From Rhizomys pruinosus (lineage: Eukaryota; Chordata; Mammalia; Rodentia; Spalacidae): a stretch of DNA of 64,000 bases. Made by a program: the position numbers and the translations under genes. The stretch spans positions 7,514,071-7,578,070 of the forward strand of contig VZQC01005680.1 in assembly GCA_009823505.1 (NCBI GenBank), in the 5' to 3' direction. How positions within the stretch are numbered: position 1 is the first letter of the stretch; the number at the start of each line of letters is the position of its first letter. The notes beneath the pieces are model-generated. The model was not told the DNA's origin. It ran no database searches and saw nothing but the letters and a program-made list of their open reading frames with translations. Shown here piece by piece: positions 47,041 to 59,296 of this stretch.

Positions 47041-47097
47041 TTTAAACCAACAGTTAAACTATTTCTTTAATCTGATCTTAAAACCACCCAAAATTAC

Positions 47098-47215
47098 ATC
47101 ATTTTTCAGTTCAGTTTAGACATATTCCCCTTTCCCTTCCCCCCACCCCACCCCAGTTCATGCATTCTGCCATACATGTCCTGCATCTTTCAGTCTTTTT
47201 ATTAAAGTTTTCCTC
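47098..47215 (-). mobile_element. LINE-1 3' terminus, antisense fragment
   Basis: Complement of the LINE-1 3' end also found at 9180-9310 and in the composite elements (CAGTTCAGTTTAGACATATT, CCCCTTTCCCTTCCCCCC, CATGCATTCTGCCAT). Confidence 0.65.
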
Positions 47216-47665
47216 TGGAAAGGTTTATTGTGTTGGGCAGAACTTAACTATGTCAGTCTGTTCTTTGACCCAGTCCTTATGTTGTTGTGGTTCCCTCCCA
47301 ATTGTATTGCTCCAAAATATGCCTCTATAAATGTCATAAAATGCCAATAAAAGTATTGTATTAATAAAAAACCACCCAAATTATTGTGTGTTTAAAAAAT
47401 GCAAATAAAGCCTGCAGATTTGGGGCTCCATGGAAAAAAAATTCATAGGTCAACTGTCCTATGAATCACGTCAAAATGATTCAACTAATGAATGTTTACC
47501 ACAGAAGTGCTGTGCCCAGTATTGCAAGTAAGCATCACCATGATATCTGTCCAACAAACATAATGTACCATGGAGTGACTAGTAATTTAAAACAAAATTA
47601 CTTATTCTACCACTATAGTCAAACTAACATCTTCAGGATATTCTGCAAAAAAAAATAAAGACTCT
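47216..47665. other. Intergenic, nothing recognised
   Basis: AT-rich; two AATAAA motifs near 47347 and 47404, but no gene to go with them. Confidence 0.4.
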
Positions 47666-47668
47666 CAG

Positions 47669-47867
47669 GGCTCGGCAGTTAAGAGAGGATCTGGGTTCAA
47701 TTCCCAGCACCCATATGGTGGCTAACAACCATGCTTACTCCAGTTCCAGGGAATATGACACCCTTGTCTAACCTCTGCCTCTGCAGGCATTGCACCACAC
47801 GAGTGCATTTACATACATGCAAGCAATACACTCATACATGTGAAATACAAATAAATAAAAATATTAA
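47669..47867 (+). repeat. B2-type SINE (head shortened)
   Basis: GGCTCGGCAGTTAAGAG, then CAATTCCCAGCACCCATATG and an A-rich AAATAAATAAAAATA end; aaaataaagactctca is duplicated around it. Confidence 0.85.
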
Positions 47868-48329
47868 AAAATAAAGGCTCTCAAGTTGAACGAATCCTCA
47901 GGTTATGATACAGGACGAAACTATGTGGAAATGGCTTTGAAATTACTTGGATATGTTTATAATGTTCTTAATAATTTTACTTTTTACCTCCAACACTATT
48001 AGTGGCTTATAACATTTGAATTAGATAATTATAGACAGAATTCAGGATGTCCTATTTAAATTATAAACAGGCTGAGAAGAAAGACTTGGAAGCATTGTCT
48101 TTGCATTTAATCGTGTCCTTATGACAGACTGGAAGGAACCTGGCGCCAGTTTATCGCATGCCCTGTCTTTTCAGCACTAAACTGCTAACAAGAGATTGAG
48201 CAGCACCTCTTGATCACATTTGTGATGTAATCCTAACAAGTGGCTTATTTCATTTGTTCCAAGCCATTTAAAAAACACAGAAGTGTCATTCTTCTTTGCA
48301 TAGACCCGTCGTTTGATTATACTCGCTAT

Positions 48330-48368
48330 GTTGTTGTTGCTGCTGCTGCTGTTGTTGTTGTGTTGTTT
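48330..48368. repeat. Mixed TTG/CTG trinucleotide tract upstream of SYT10
   Basis: (TTG)3(CTG)4(TTG)n, about 420 bases before the SYT10 start codon and just outside the CpG island. On the complement it is CAA/CAG. Confidence 0.93.
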
Positions 48369-48648
48369 TGGGTGTTCAGAAAAGGAGACCAGAAAAGTTG
48401 AATTGAAAGGGCATGGGAAGAGCAGAGGGCCCCAGGCGCCCTGGGGGGTAGCGCCCCTCCCCACCCTACCGCGCGTCCGCGCCGCTGCGATTGGCTGCGC
48501 CGCCGCCTGGCTCTGAGCGGCGCGGGAAGGCTTCGCTCTGCGCCCGGGTCCTCCGCACTCCGGGCCCCACGCCGCTGCGAGCGCTCCACTGAGCTCCACG
48601 CAGACCTCGCAGCCGCAGACCCCGCACGTCCCGAGCCGGCCACCAGCC

Positions 48649-48672
48649 ATGGGGTCCAGGCCCGGCTCCTAG
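48649..48672 (+). CDS. Upstream ORF (7 codons) in the SYT10 leader
   Basis: Encodes MGSRPGS and a TAG. Its start context, GCCATGG with an A at -6, is near the Kozak optimum and stronger than that of the main start. It ends 113 bases before the SYT10 ATG, with no other ATG between, so reinitiation would be needed. It matters only if transcription starts upstream of it. Confidence 0.45.
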   Translation: MGSRPGS

Positions 48673-48785
48673 GGTGCGTGCTCGGGCCGTGCCCTGCTGC
48701 CGAGGAGCCGGCGGTCGGGGCGCCTCCGGGGTCAGCCCGGCTACTCGCAAAGGGACGCCAGCAAGCCGCAGGAGCCAAGCCCGAC

Positions 48786-48936
48786 ATGAGTTTCCGCAAG
48801 GAGGACGGCGTGAGCAGCCTGTGCCAGAAGGCGCTTCACATCGTCACCGAGCTGTGCTTCGCGGGCCAGGTGGAGCGCGACAAGTGCTCCGGCATCTTCC
48901 CCCCGGACCGCACGGGCCAGGGCGCAGGCGGCACAG
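48786..48936 (+). CDS. SYT10: Synaptotagmin-10, coding exon 1
   Basis: Synaptotagmin-10 is a vesicle membrane Ca2+ sensor; published work implicates it in activity-dependent IGF-1 secretion in olfactory bulb neurons. This exon encodes the 50-residue N-terminus before the membrane segment, starting MSFRKEDGVSSLCQKALHIV. Cys13, Cys24 and Cys34 match the N-terminal cysteines that form disulfide dimers in the SYT3/5/6/10 subgroup. The ATG has G at -3. The frame is open upstream to about 48678, but the first ATG in it matches the family N-terminus. The exon ends in ACAG before GTAAGG, leaving one base that joins exon 2 to give Asp. Rodent/human differences cluster after residue 39. Confidence 0.95.
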
Positions 48937-51157
48937 GTAAGGGACGCGGGAGCACCCGGGCGTCCTTCCCACCCGATGCCTGCCGTGGCCCGCAGGGCTG
49001 GCCCGGGCTGTTCTGCGCTCCGCACCCGCCGGCTCCGGCATCCTGGCCGCGACTCCCCGCGCTCTCCCAGCTTCTACCCCGGCCCGAGCGCGCCTGGCAC
49101 CCACCTGCCGGGCTTGTCCTGCGAGTCGCAGGCCGGACCCCGGGGCCTGGAGGGAGTGTCAGCGCTTGGCCGCAAAGAACCTGCGGGTAGAGATGGGGCG
49201 GCTTTGCCCTAGGAGCAGAAAGGATCCCTTAGGTGTAACTTTCAGATGCAACCTGTCGAGCGCTGGAGAGCCAGCGTCCGAGGCCCCTTCGTACCGCATG
49301 CGTGATTTTCTAGTGTTTCCTGACAGCGATACCAAAAGGGTAGAGAATTACTGATAGCGATACTGGAGGCTCGGGCCGTTTGTCTCAAATAGGAAAGAGG
49401 TTGTAAATCCTTTTCACACCACTTACTACCGCCAAGGAACTTGGAAGCAGATGGGGTGGAGGGAGAAGGGTAAATGACCTCAGGGTCACTTGTTGCATTA
49501 GCAGACTCGGTTTCTGAAACTTGGCATCCCCTGAGAGGCGGTCACTCCTTCCATAGCGTCCTGTTGCTTTCGCTGTTTTTCCAGATCAGTTTGGTCTCCC
49601 TGCCCGGTTTTCTGGGAGGGTAGCCAGGGCAACAGGTAAGCGTCTGAAACCCAAGCTCTGGCCAGCTAGCCTGTAGATCACCCCTCCCCTTGTTCTGGGG
49701 AAGAGCAAAGAACACACTTAGTGATTCCTCCACCATCCACCCTGGGTCCTGGACAGAAGAAGGGGCAGTGTGGCGGGATGTGAATGGGCTTGGGTTAGCT
49801 GTTATATACAGTGGTTTACATGGAATATCTGCCAGGGTTTTCAAACGCTCTAACGATGGGAACAGAAGTGAAGAGGGACTTATCTGAGCTTGGCGGAGCC
49901 AGGCATTCCACGGAGCGGACTGATAGGTTATTGATGTGCTGGAAGCAGATGCTTTTCTAATGTATAAACACAACCTCTCTCTGTTCAGTGAGTGTTCAAC
50001 TCTTGTGACTGAGTGAAAGGGAGCACTGGAGAGGCCTGAGTGAACGTCGTGCGTGTGCGTATGGTGTGTATGGTAAGTGACATATACCTTGAAACGAAGA
50101 CTCCAAGGAGTGGAGGTGACAATACCTATCTTAAGGACATGCGCTTTGGTTACTAACAGTTGGTGCTGAGGGAAGAGCTCCTGATTCCTTCCTTCTATGC
50201 TCACCCCTGTGATCCCACACCAAATCCTGCTTTTCTGGTTCTCATTGGCTGGCAATGTAGAAATTGTGCGAAGGCTGGAAACCCAAATACCCTACTAGCT
50301 TGTAAATCCTTTTCAAGTGCGTGGTGGTGTTAAGTTTCGGGTAAAATGCAGTTTGTGGATTGGAGAGTTGGAGCTTTTCCTAAGCGCTATTTACTATAGT
50401 AAATGCTGGTCGTCCTCATTCCTTTTAGACTTTCACTTAAGAATAAAAATGGAGAAAAACAAGTCTAAAACAGTTGTGTGGTTATTTTTCTCTCCTTATG
50501 GGAGCACTGTAAGAATGGGATATTCCATTCAGTATGTGAACATAGGAAATATCTCACCAGAGAAGATGCTGTACAAATTACACGTGACATATGAAGATGA
50601 ACTGTTGTCTGCGTTTTTCATTTGCAAATTATGTAACAGTTAAACATAAACTGCTATAATGTTCAAAAAGCTTCCATAGGAAATAAATTCATCCATTATT
50701 TGTTAAATGTTTAGTTATCTCAATCGGCCACTCAGATTCACATTGTTCTGTAGATCTTTTCACAACTTCTGCCATCTCTTTAGGTTCCTAAATAAAAGCA
50801 CTTTTGGTCGTTGATGCTTAATGCATTGTTGGAAGGGAGGCATCAAAGGCTTCTTTTTGATATAGTAGTTACTCACTTTTTAAGTAATCAGCACTGCCTA
50901 CATGGTGTTGATTATTCTTAAGGTGGCAATTCAAGATTCTAAATTTACATAAAAATAGGAAGAGAAATGTTCAGGTAACCCCACTTAAGGTCATTACCAC
51001 CTTAAGGGAGCTAGGATCACTGAAGGCCAGCCCAGCCCCAGCAGTGATAATGGGGGGGGGGTCCCCTGTCCAGCTGACCAATCTCAAGTGTTGATAAAAT
51101 GTTGAAGATTTGGACTGTGGTTGTCAAGACCAACTAAGCTATCTTTTAAGAAATGTT

Positions 51158-51290
51158 AGCAGCGGGGAGTGGGGGCACACCACTTTAATCCTAGCATTTG
51201 GGAGGCAGAAGCAGGTAGAGGCCAGCCTGGTCTACAGAGTGAGTTCCAGGACAGCTGGAGCTAAAGGGAGACCCTGTCTCAAAAAGACAA

Positions 51291-51333
<43 letters not shown>

Positions 51334-51335
51334 AT
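51158..51335 (+). repeat. B1 SINE with (AAAT)n tail
   Basis: B1 core (CACTTTAATCCTAGCATTTG, AGGCCAGCCTGGTCTACAGA) with an internal deletion; tail grown into (TAAA)n at 51289-51335. Confidence 0.92.
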
Positions 51336-51709
51336 TTATTGAAGCCATAATATGAATCAACATCACTAGTGAATTAGACAGTTCATTTTGTACAAATTTT
51401 ATAAAATTTGATTCAAGAGAAGTTTAAAGCAAAACTAAGCTAAAACACTAATTGATTAATTGTCTCCCTCTCTCAAATGGATATATCAACTTATCAATTC
51501 ATGTAGTTCACAATACAGTATATCTGAAAAAGCTTATTGAAAATGCAAAACAGTATGTTGGTCCTGGGTGTTATTCCAAAGATATACTATAAGTGAGTAT
51601 ACATAGTCATCTACTAACTGGTTTAGGTTCATTTTTAGTCAGTCTTCAACTGCTGCTCAGAAGTTTATCAAGTTCAAGGAACTTAGATTGCCTAAAAATC
51701 AGACTTCCC

Positions 51710-51885
51710 AGCCAGGCGTGGTGGTACATGCCTTTAATCCTAGTACTTGGGAGGCAGAGGCAGGCGGATCTTTGTGAGTTCAAGGCCAGCCTGGTCTACA
51801 GAGTGAGTTCCAGGACAGCTGGGGCTATAGGGAGACCCTGTCTCGAAAACACCAAAAAAAAAAAAACAACAACAACAACAACAAA
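51710..51885 (+). repeat. B1 SINE
   Basis: Full B1 starting AGCCAGGCGTGGTGGTACAT, with an (ACAAC)n-like tail; atcagacttccc/accagacttcct duplicated. Confidence 0.95.
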
Positions 51886-52789
51886 AAAACCAGACTTCCT
51901 AAGCCACAGCTAATCGAGAGCACTGAAGTTCAAAGTCATGTACCACAGCTGTGGATTACAATTAATGTAAATATTTTAATAAACATTTCATTCATCAGTA
52001 TTTCAAAATTGTATTTCCTACAGTTTCGATATGGGAATAAAGCTGCTAAAAGAAAATTTTAGACAACTCCTAAGTTTTTCTTTACATGTGTCTCTGTGTT
52101 CTCAGTGCTTTAATCCAAATCCTATACAGACAGACATACAAAATACTTAGATGGTGATGATGATGATTGCAGGAATTACAGTACTCTAGTCATTTAAAAG
52201 TTAGAGTTTAAGATCAACATATTCATGCAAAAGCAATTCAACACAGTATGTCCATCCATTAATGTCCTCAAAGTATTTGGAACAATGTTACATAGTAATT
52301 TATACTGAATTCATTGAAATTCTAGGAAGTTAGGTATATCTGCTCAATGCAGATTCTCCTTGCTTTACTATGATGATGTTGCTCCTTCAGAGTTAATAAT
52401 GAGAGTCTAAAGTGCACTCAATAAACTTAACCTATTAAATATCACAGGGTTTTCTAAGGTACAATAAACAAGTTCAGAACACTTTAGCCTAAAGCTAAGC
52501 AGTACAAGATTATACCATATATTGCTTACACTTTGTATCATTATAAACAAAAATGTCCTGAATCAAGGCCCATTTCAGCACCAATTAAAATTGTTATATT
52601 TTGAAAGTATAACAAGATTCCTCCTGATTTACACTGATACGGTCAATATGCACTTTCTAGCATTAGACTGTTATGTTTTTGAGGGCAGAGTTTTGCTTAC
52701 TGCTATACCCTCAGTGACTAGAAACATCTATGTTTTATACCAGAGACTCAACCATTAATTTACTAAATGAATAAAAATCTCCAAAAGTA

Positions 52790-52955
52790 TCCAGGTATGG
52801 TGGTACATGCCTTTATTCCCAGCTCTCAGGAGGTAGAGGCAGGCGGATCTCTGTGAGTTCAAGGCAAGCCTGGTCTTACTGTGAGTTCCAGGACAAGTGG
52901 GGATACGGAGAGACCCTGTCTCAAAAAAGACAAAAAAAAATAAAAATAAAAAAAA
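52790..52955 (+). repeat. B1 SINE
   Basis: CCAGGTATGGTGGTACATGC to GAGACCCTGTCTC with an A-rich tail; aaaatctccaaaag/aaaatctccaatag duplicated. Confidence 0.94.
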
Positions 52956-54963
52956 AATCTCCAATAGCAAAAAGGCTTGTGGCTTTGTTTAAATACAAAC
53001 TACTTGATACCATGAATGAGCACATCATTCAAACCTTTGTCACTCATTCCAGCTAGAGCTAGGAGTTACTGTTTTGCAGATGTGAAAACCAAGGCAAAAT
53101 AAAATGTTTACAATTTACTCACAAATCACAACTAGTTACTGATGCAGCTATTATGAGAAGGCAGGGCTTCTTAAAACCTAGCCTATGTTCAAGAAGGAGC
53201 AGGGATGAGAGGAGGTGGTCCCAGGACATCCTTGCTGGACCAAATACTGGCAAACACTGGGTTCTGGTTCTTTTTATATGTTGTGCTATAGTTAATACCA
53301 TGTAAAAATAGTGTCAACAAAATGTTCCCACTTCTAATTACAACTCAAACCCAGAACTCTTCTTTGCTCAATTTCCTACTTACCCCAGTAGAGCACACCT
53401 GCCACTCAGTTCATTTACTTCAGTATCCACACTCATGTGGCTTAAGTGTGTGACTTGATTCCCCACATCCTGGTCCAAATGTAACTGATTCATATCAGTA
53501 ACTAGATCATGTAGAACACTTTAGCATATTAGATGTGTGCAATTTTGAATTGACTAATTCAAAAATAAATTTATGAGCCAGATATTAGGAGAAAGAAGTT
53601 GACTTTTCTAATTTTTAATTATAAAAACTCAGTAAAAATAAAAAATATGTCTTTTCTGAGAAATTTGGCCAAATTAGGGAACTAATATTCCATATTATTA
53701 CTAAAGCGCATTGTCATGAGATAGTAAAAGCAACATGACAATGAAAGTGAGCTGAAAGTCCTCTGTTCAAAGATCCCAAAGCATAATTAGTGCGTGTGTC
53801 AAGGAGAGTGTTTTAATAAAGGTCAGGAAATTACATTTTCTCATTTCTGACTTGTATACTGTCAATTGTATGGACCACATTTAGAAATGTAATGCTTGTA
53901 TAGAGAGAGTTCTTATTGCTAATGGGACAGGCTTACTTTGCTTCATAGAGCCAAGTCCATCCTAAATAGCGAATGAATAATAAGAGCTGAGACTAGCAGG
54001 GCTGTGTACACATGCGTTTTATATAGAGGTAACCCCATATGTCCACAGGCTCCACAGTGGATGGAAAAAACCTTGGAAAGTCACCTACACATGTACTAAA
54101 CAATGCAGTGTAACAAGTATTTACAAAGAGTTTATGTTACATGAAGTGGCATAGGAAAACCAAAGACAATTTAAAGTGCTTGGGAGTATGTGTGCTGGCC
54201 ATACAGAGACAGGGCACCATTCTCCATAGGAGACGGGAAGGGATTCCTAGTCGGTTCAGTGGGACAGCTACTCCTGTCTCTCCCTCCCTGTCCTTCATCT
54301 TCCCACAATTTTCTTCTCATTCTCTGCAAAACTGTGCTCTGATGGCTCTGGGACCAGAAAGATGAAGTCCTCTGAGGTAGAGGGATGATGGAACTGATGT
54401 CAAGAACTCTCCCTGTGGGTGGATCCGGGGATGTGTTATGGTCTGCTGTTCATTTGTTATGTTATTATTGAATAAGAAATGTTCCTGTCGGTTTTTAAGT
54501 TTATAAATATCAATGTGTCCATACTGAAAAAATGACCTTAAACAAGGACTGCTGCTTTCTCCTTAGTCTCCCCTTAGTTCTGGTGCAACGTTCATAGAAT
54601 TATAGCAGTAACAGCTAAAATGTTGTGAAGTTTATTATAATATCTCATCTATTGCAGCAGGAATTATTAATATATCTGAAAGACAGATTTAGCTTTACGC
54701 TTTTATTCGGTGAGTGTATGCTGGGGTCCTTACAATATGAAAGAAGATGCTCCATTATTTTATACAGTACCAAGAAAACTAAGACTTGTTGTCAATAAAC
54801 TAAGATTCAAAGCTTTCTTACCTCATGTATGGAAAAAATGTCCTTTAAATTTAGAAATATTTTTAAAATCATGTATCACTTTCATACAAATATTAGAGGG
54901 AAAGCCTGAAAGAACTAAATAGATTGAAACAATTTTAAGCTTTACTTCCTTTTTTCTTCTTTA

Positions 54964-55035
54964 CAGTGCTGGGGCCTGAACCCCGGTATCATGTCTGCTA
55001 GGCAAGTAGTCTACCACTGAGCCTCAACACAGACC
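54964..55035 (-). repeat. ID/B4-like SINE fragment, antisense
   Basis: GTGCTGGGGCCTGAACCCCG, GCTAGGCAAGTAGTCTACCA and CTGAGCC are the complement of an alanine-tRNA-derived ID/B4 head (A box and B box). Confidence 0.65.
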
Positions 55036-55186
55036 TTAAACTGAGCTTCTGAGTCTGACTCTTATGAATGGGTTTTGGACTTAAGCTCACTGATGCATTT
55101 GTTTTTTAAACATTGACAGATTATGTCATAAACAGTATTAAGATTCAGCTTCTTTCTTAAGAGAATTCATTTAAAAATGCAAAACC

Positions 55187-55318
55187 CGCACGCCTTTAAT
55201 CCTAGCACTTGGGAGGCAGAGGCAGGTAGATCTTTGTGAGTTCAAGGCCAGCCTGGTCTACAGAGTAAGTTCCAGGACAGCTGGAGCTACAGGGAGACCC
55301 TGTCTCAAAAAGACCAAA

Positions 55319-55361
<43 letters not shown>
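55187..55361 (+). repeat. B1 SINE with (AAAT)n tail
   Basis: Starts at CCGCACGCCTTTAATCCTAG (slightly truncated), full core, then (AATA)n at about 55315-55361. Confidence 0.94.
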
Positions 55362-56504
55362 GCAATACCATGAGTTTGCTAGAGCATTCTGTCCAAAAAT
55401 GCTGAATGTTGATTGGCAGCGATGACACATTTGACTTATCACTTTACCACCAATTTCCACCAAAACATGGCTTCTAAGGATAAAGGATATTGGCCACAGA
55501 TTTTTATACTATTGCTTTTGCATAATGAAGTCCTATGTGGGTTTTCACACTTTTTTTATTTTCAATAAGTGCATACATAAATGACAAAAGCTGTGCTACA
55601 ATTGCTGCCTGGGTATGAGCAACTGGAACAAACCAGAATATAGTATAGTGATCTCAGCAGCATAAGAGGTTTTAAAATACAGAGTTTATCATCAATCAAA
55701 TATGGTATTTATACAGTGTTTTTTTTTTTTATCAGTAATTGGAATTCAAGGGCAAGACAAAAAAAAAAAAAAAAAGAAAGGACAATGGCACTTATACCAA
55801 GGACGTGTTGGCAGGTCTGATGTAGAAATGGAACAGGAGCTGTAGTGGCTTCTCAGTGCCCCTCTTCTTCACAGCAGTAGAACCTCCTGTTTTCCATTGG
55901 GTTTGTGGTGTGGCCCCATGACTTAAACTAATGATGGGAGCATCCAAAAGTGAGCCGCAGGGGATCTGCCACCTGTGAAGAGGGTGCCCTCCTCATCCAC
56001 AGCTGGGTGTAGACTGATAGCCTGCTATGTTGAACTGTTTTAAAAGGAGAAAAATCTTTGACTAGCAGAGCCCAGACTCCTTGGAATTGATAAGATTACC
56101 CTGACCAGCTTAAGTTGGGAAGAGTCTCTCTTACACGAGAGAAAATCTGTCCTGTCTGTATAAGGGCCCTATTAACTCAGATCCTTGTTATAGAACTGTA
56201 GAATTCAGAATTGTGACTTTACTGTTGTAACAGGAATATCTCCTGAATAGTATACATGAGTTAGCCTCAAAAGAGAACCCCAAATATTCTTTCATTGTAT
56301 ACAATGTATTGATTTGAGTTTCATCTTCCTCCCCAGTCTCTCTGGAGCCATACTGGCACTATAATATGATACCATAGACAGAGGTATGGACTTGCAGAAA
56401 AAAAAAAATTAAAAAAACAAGGGACAACAAAGGAAACAAAAGATTTGAAGTATCCATGAACAAAACTCCAGTTTCTCATTAGTTATAAGAAGTAGCATGC
56501 ATAT

Positions 56505-56709
56505 ATTTTTCTTTTACGTTTATGAGTGCTTTACATGTGTATAAGTGCACCATGTGTGTGCAGTGCCCATAGAGGCTACAAGAAGGGTTAGATTCCCTGG
56601 AAATGGAGTTGAACTCAGTTGTTAGCCTCCATGTGGGCGCTGGGAACCAAACCCAGATCTTCTTGAAGAGTAGCCAGTGTTCTTAACCACTGAGTCATCT
56701 CTCCAGCTC
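56505..56709 (-). repeat. B2 SINE, antisense, diverged
   Basis: Antisense B2 with GGGCGCTGGGAACCAAACCC (B box complement) and CATCTCTCCAGCTCC at the right end. More diverged than the other B2s. Confidence 0.85.
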
Positions 56710-57439
56710 CATTTTTACACATTTTGAAAAATCAAGATGACTAGATTTTTTAAAATTAAAACCTAAAATAATACAGAAAGACATAAGTAAGAATAGGATT
56801 TCCAAAGCGGTGACTAATGGGGTTGAGAGCAGGATACTTGGTGTGTGCTTTTCTGCATGGTCACTACTGGCTACCCATGTAGAAGATACTTGAACCCATC
56901 CATATTCACGAGCCACAGTGGACACCTTCCTGGAAATCCTATGACCTGTTTCTCATCAAAGTTCTGCCCATCCGAATGTTTTTGAGGATATGGGTTTTCT
57001 GAGAATGATCTCTCCTCCATTTTCTCAGAACTTTGCTGCCTTATTTTGATGCAAGGAAACATGATGAAAGAGTAAAATCTTGGTAGTGAAAATCAATTAG
57101 AAGATGTACAGTCAGATAGTGGCAGATAAGTATACAGTGGAGAGCAATGCTGTGTCAATATGTGTAATCAAACTGGAGTTTAAGCAATTTACAGTCTGAC
57201 CTGAGACTCTGATCTGATTTCTGTAAAGTTATTCTCTCGAAATGGTCTTTAAAGGAAATTGGAATTATTCAGTATTAGTATACAGGAACAACCATAAGGA
57301 AATATCCCACAGTGAATGGCATCAATAGAGAAACTTGCTTCCTAATAGTCCCCATGGCTGCAGCGTGAGCTCAGGGTGTTGGCAGGGTTGAATGCTGAGG
57401 TGTCCTCCTTGGTGCAGCCATCATCGTCCCTTCCTCTGT

Positions 57440-57510
57440 GGGTCTGCTTCTCCCCCCCTCACCTCCCTTCCCCTCTCCTCCCTTCCCTTCCCTTCCCTTC
57501 CCTACCCTCT
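57440..57510. repeat. Pyrimidine-rich CCTTC tract
   Basis: CCTTCCC-type low-complexity stretch directly before a B1. Confidence 0.85.
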
Positions 57511-57521
57511 TCTATAAGGCT

Positions 57522-57650
57522 TGGCACTTGGGAGGCAGAGGCAGGCGGATCTTTGTGAGTTCAAGGCCAGCCTGGTCTATAGAGTGAGTTCCAGGACAGC
57601 TGGGGCTACAGGGAGACCCTGTCTTGAAAAGACCAAAAAAAAAAAAAAGC
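57522..57650 (+). repeat. B1 SINE (5'-truncated)
   Basis: Starts GGCACTTGGGAGGCAGAGGC and ends GAGACCCTGTCTTG plus poly(A). Confidence 0.94.
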
Positions 57651-58884
57651 ACAAATTTCAGTGGATTAAGACCATATCATAGAACTTTATTTCATCTTAA
57701 TTCTTTTCTAAATATAGTCATCTTCTGAAATACAGTTTATACTTCAAGATAAATTTAGAGAGGAATAGGAGGCAGACACGATTCAGTCTTTGACATATTC
57801 CTAACATTTTTTTTACTTAAAACAACCAAAGGAAGTTGGATTTATATTTGATATTGAGGCTAAACAAATTTGAAATAATAGAAAAGTATAAGGTTAATCA
57901 AATCTAGAAAAATTGTCCTTTATTGAGAATCTAATTGACTTTTAAATTTTTAATAATGCTATAATGCCAAGCACCTAACATTGGTCATTTTAGAGAGATA
58001 GAAATGGGTAATTGAAGACTAATTGTTACTGGTTTAGACTTTACTTTTTCAAAGAGACTTAGACTTATAAAAAGCCACTAAGATAAGTTTCCAAGATACT
58101 GCATTCCCAGGTCCTCCTATTTACATCTTGTATTCAAACTGTGCATTTGTTATAATTCATGTACTGGTGTTGGTGCATTAACTCAAGTCTATGCCTTTAT
58201 TTAAATTCCTTAGTCCTTAACTAATGACCTTTCTGTGTTCCAGGATCCCATCCAAGACCACACATTGCATTTGGTGGATAAGTATCCTTAGATGCCCCTT
58301 GACTGGGAAAGTTTTTCAAAATTTATATGAACTTGGTGATCTCGAGCAGTACTGGTCACTATTTTTAGAGTGTCTCTCTTTTAGAACTTGTCTGACTTTT
58401 TTCAGAATGATTAGACTCGGGCGGTGGGTCTGGGACATGAAGACCACAGAAGTCAAGTGCCATTTTCATCACATTGTGTCGAGGGAGCATGCCGTGAGCA
58501 CAGGCCATCACTGCTGCTGTTGACCTTTATCACCGTCTGTGTCAACAGTACTCTCTGATAAGAAGTCACTGTGATTGTGTGTGGCCCACACTTACAAAGT
58601 GAGGACTTAACGCTTTGCCTCCTGTACACAAGGAAGATTTGTAGCTTTTCCTCCATTTGTTTGTTGATTCAGTCTTTTTTAACTATTCCTTTGAAACATT
58701 TCACAATATAATTATTATAATAAGAATATTTTAAATTACCTGGATAACAGTTTGTCTGAATATATTCCTGATATAGCAAAATATAAACTAGGTAGCATAT
58801 AAACAACAGAAATTATGTATCATGGTCTGGAGGATGGGAAGGGAAGTTCAAGAGTGAGGTGCTGCAGATTTAGGGGCTATGAGA

Positions 58885-59180
58885 GCCTGCTTTTGTTTTC
58901 CAGTACCATAACAAAACACCCAAGATGGAGTAATTTTTGATGGTAAGAGGTTCGCTCTGGCTCACCATTCTGGAGCCATAAGTCCATACAGCAAGGACTT
59001 TTTGTTGCTTCAATTCATGACAGAAATTTGAAGAGAAGGATATCAAGGGGAGGCTTGTTTTATAACAACCAACCATCACCCATGTCCTATTGTGCAGCTA
59101 TTTCTGAGGGATCTGCCTTCCCACAAACTCTTTCTACAAGGTCCTGTCTCCCAACACTGGTATTGACTAACTAAAGTTCT
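58885..59180 (-). mobile_element. Old MaLR-type LTR, antisense
   Basis: CAGTACCATAACAAAACACC, then GGCTCACCATTCTGGAG and a final CTCCCAACACTGG block follow the antisense layout of MST/MT-type MaLR LTRs. Strongly diverged. Confidence 0.42.
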
Positions 59181-59296
59181 ACTGAATGCATTTGAGAGAA
59201 TACAGTAAAACCATAGTTGAGCTTTCTCTCTGGCTCATAGGAAGCAAACTACTTGTGGGCTCATGGGGTAGAAGAACTAAAGAGCTCCTTTGAGCC

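Larger units (their letters stand above)
48420..49230 (+). promoter_or_regulatory. SYT10: SYT10 CpG-rich promoter and 5' UTR region
   Basis: An abrupt rise in G+C with many CpGs starts at about 48420, spans exon 1 and fades by about 49230. This is the only such block in the window. An inverted CCAAT box (ATTGG, 48490-48494, in a GCGATTGGCTGCGC context) and a GC-box-like CCCCTCCCC near 48454 sit about 300 bases before the start codon. No TATA box is visible, as is usual for CpG promoters. Transcription probably starts between about 48520 and 48620, which is inferred. Confidence 0.8.

Noticed and set aside
48177..49104. Long antisense and alternative frames (up to 157 residues) over the SYT10 CpG island
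   Set aside because: High G+C removes stop codons by chance. The frames lack conserved motifs, overlap the real exon and run through a trinucleotide repeat.
48678..49190. 170-residue frame extending SYT10 exon 1 on both sides
   Set aside because: It starts at GTG upstream of the family start and reads through the GTAAGG donor. The second exon joins in frame only if splicing occurs at 48936.
49542..50255. 237-residue antisense frame in intron 1
   Set aside because: No recognisable domain, a His/Thr run derived from a TG-rich stretch, and no promoter or splice context. Treated as chance; a protein search would settle it.
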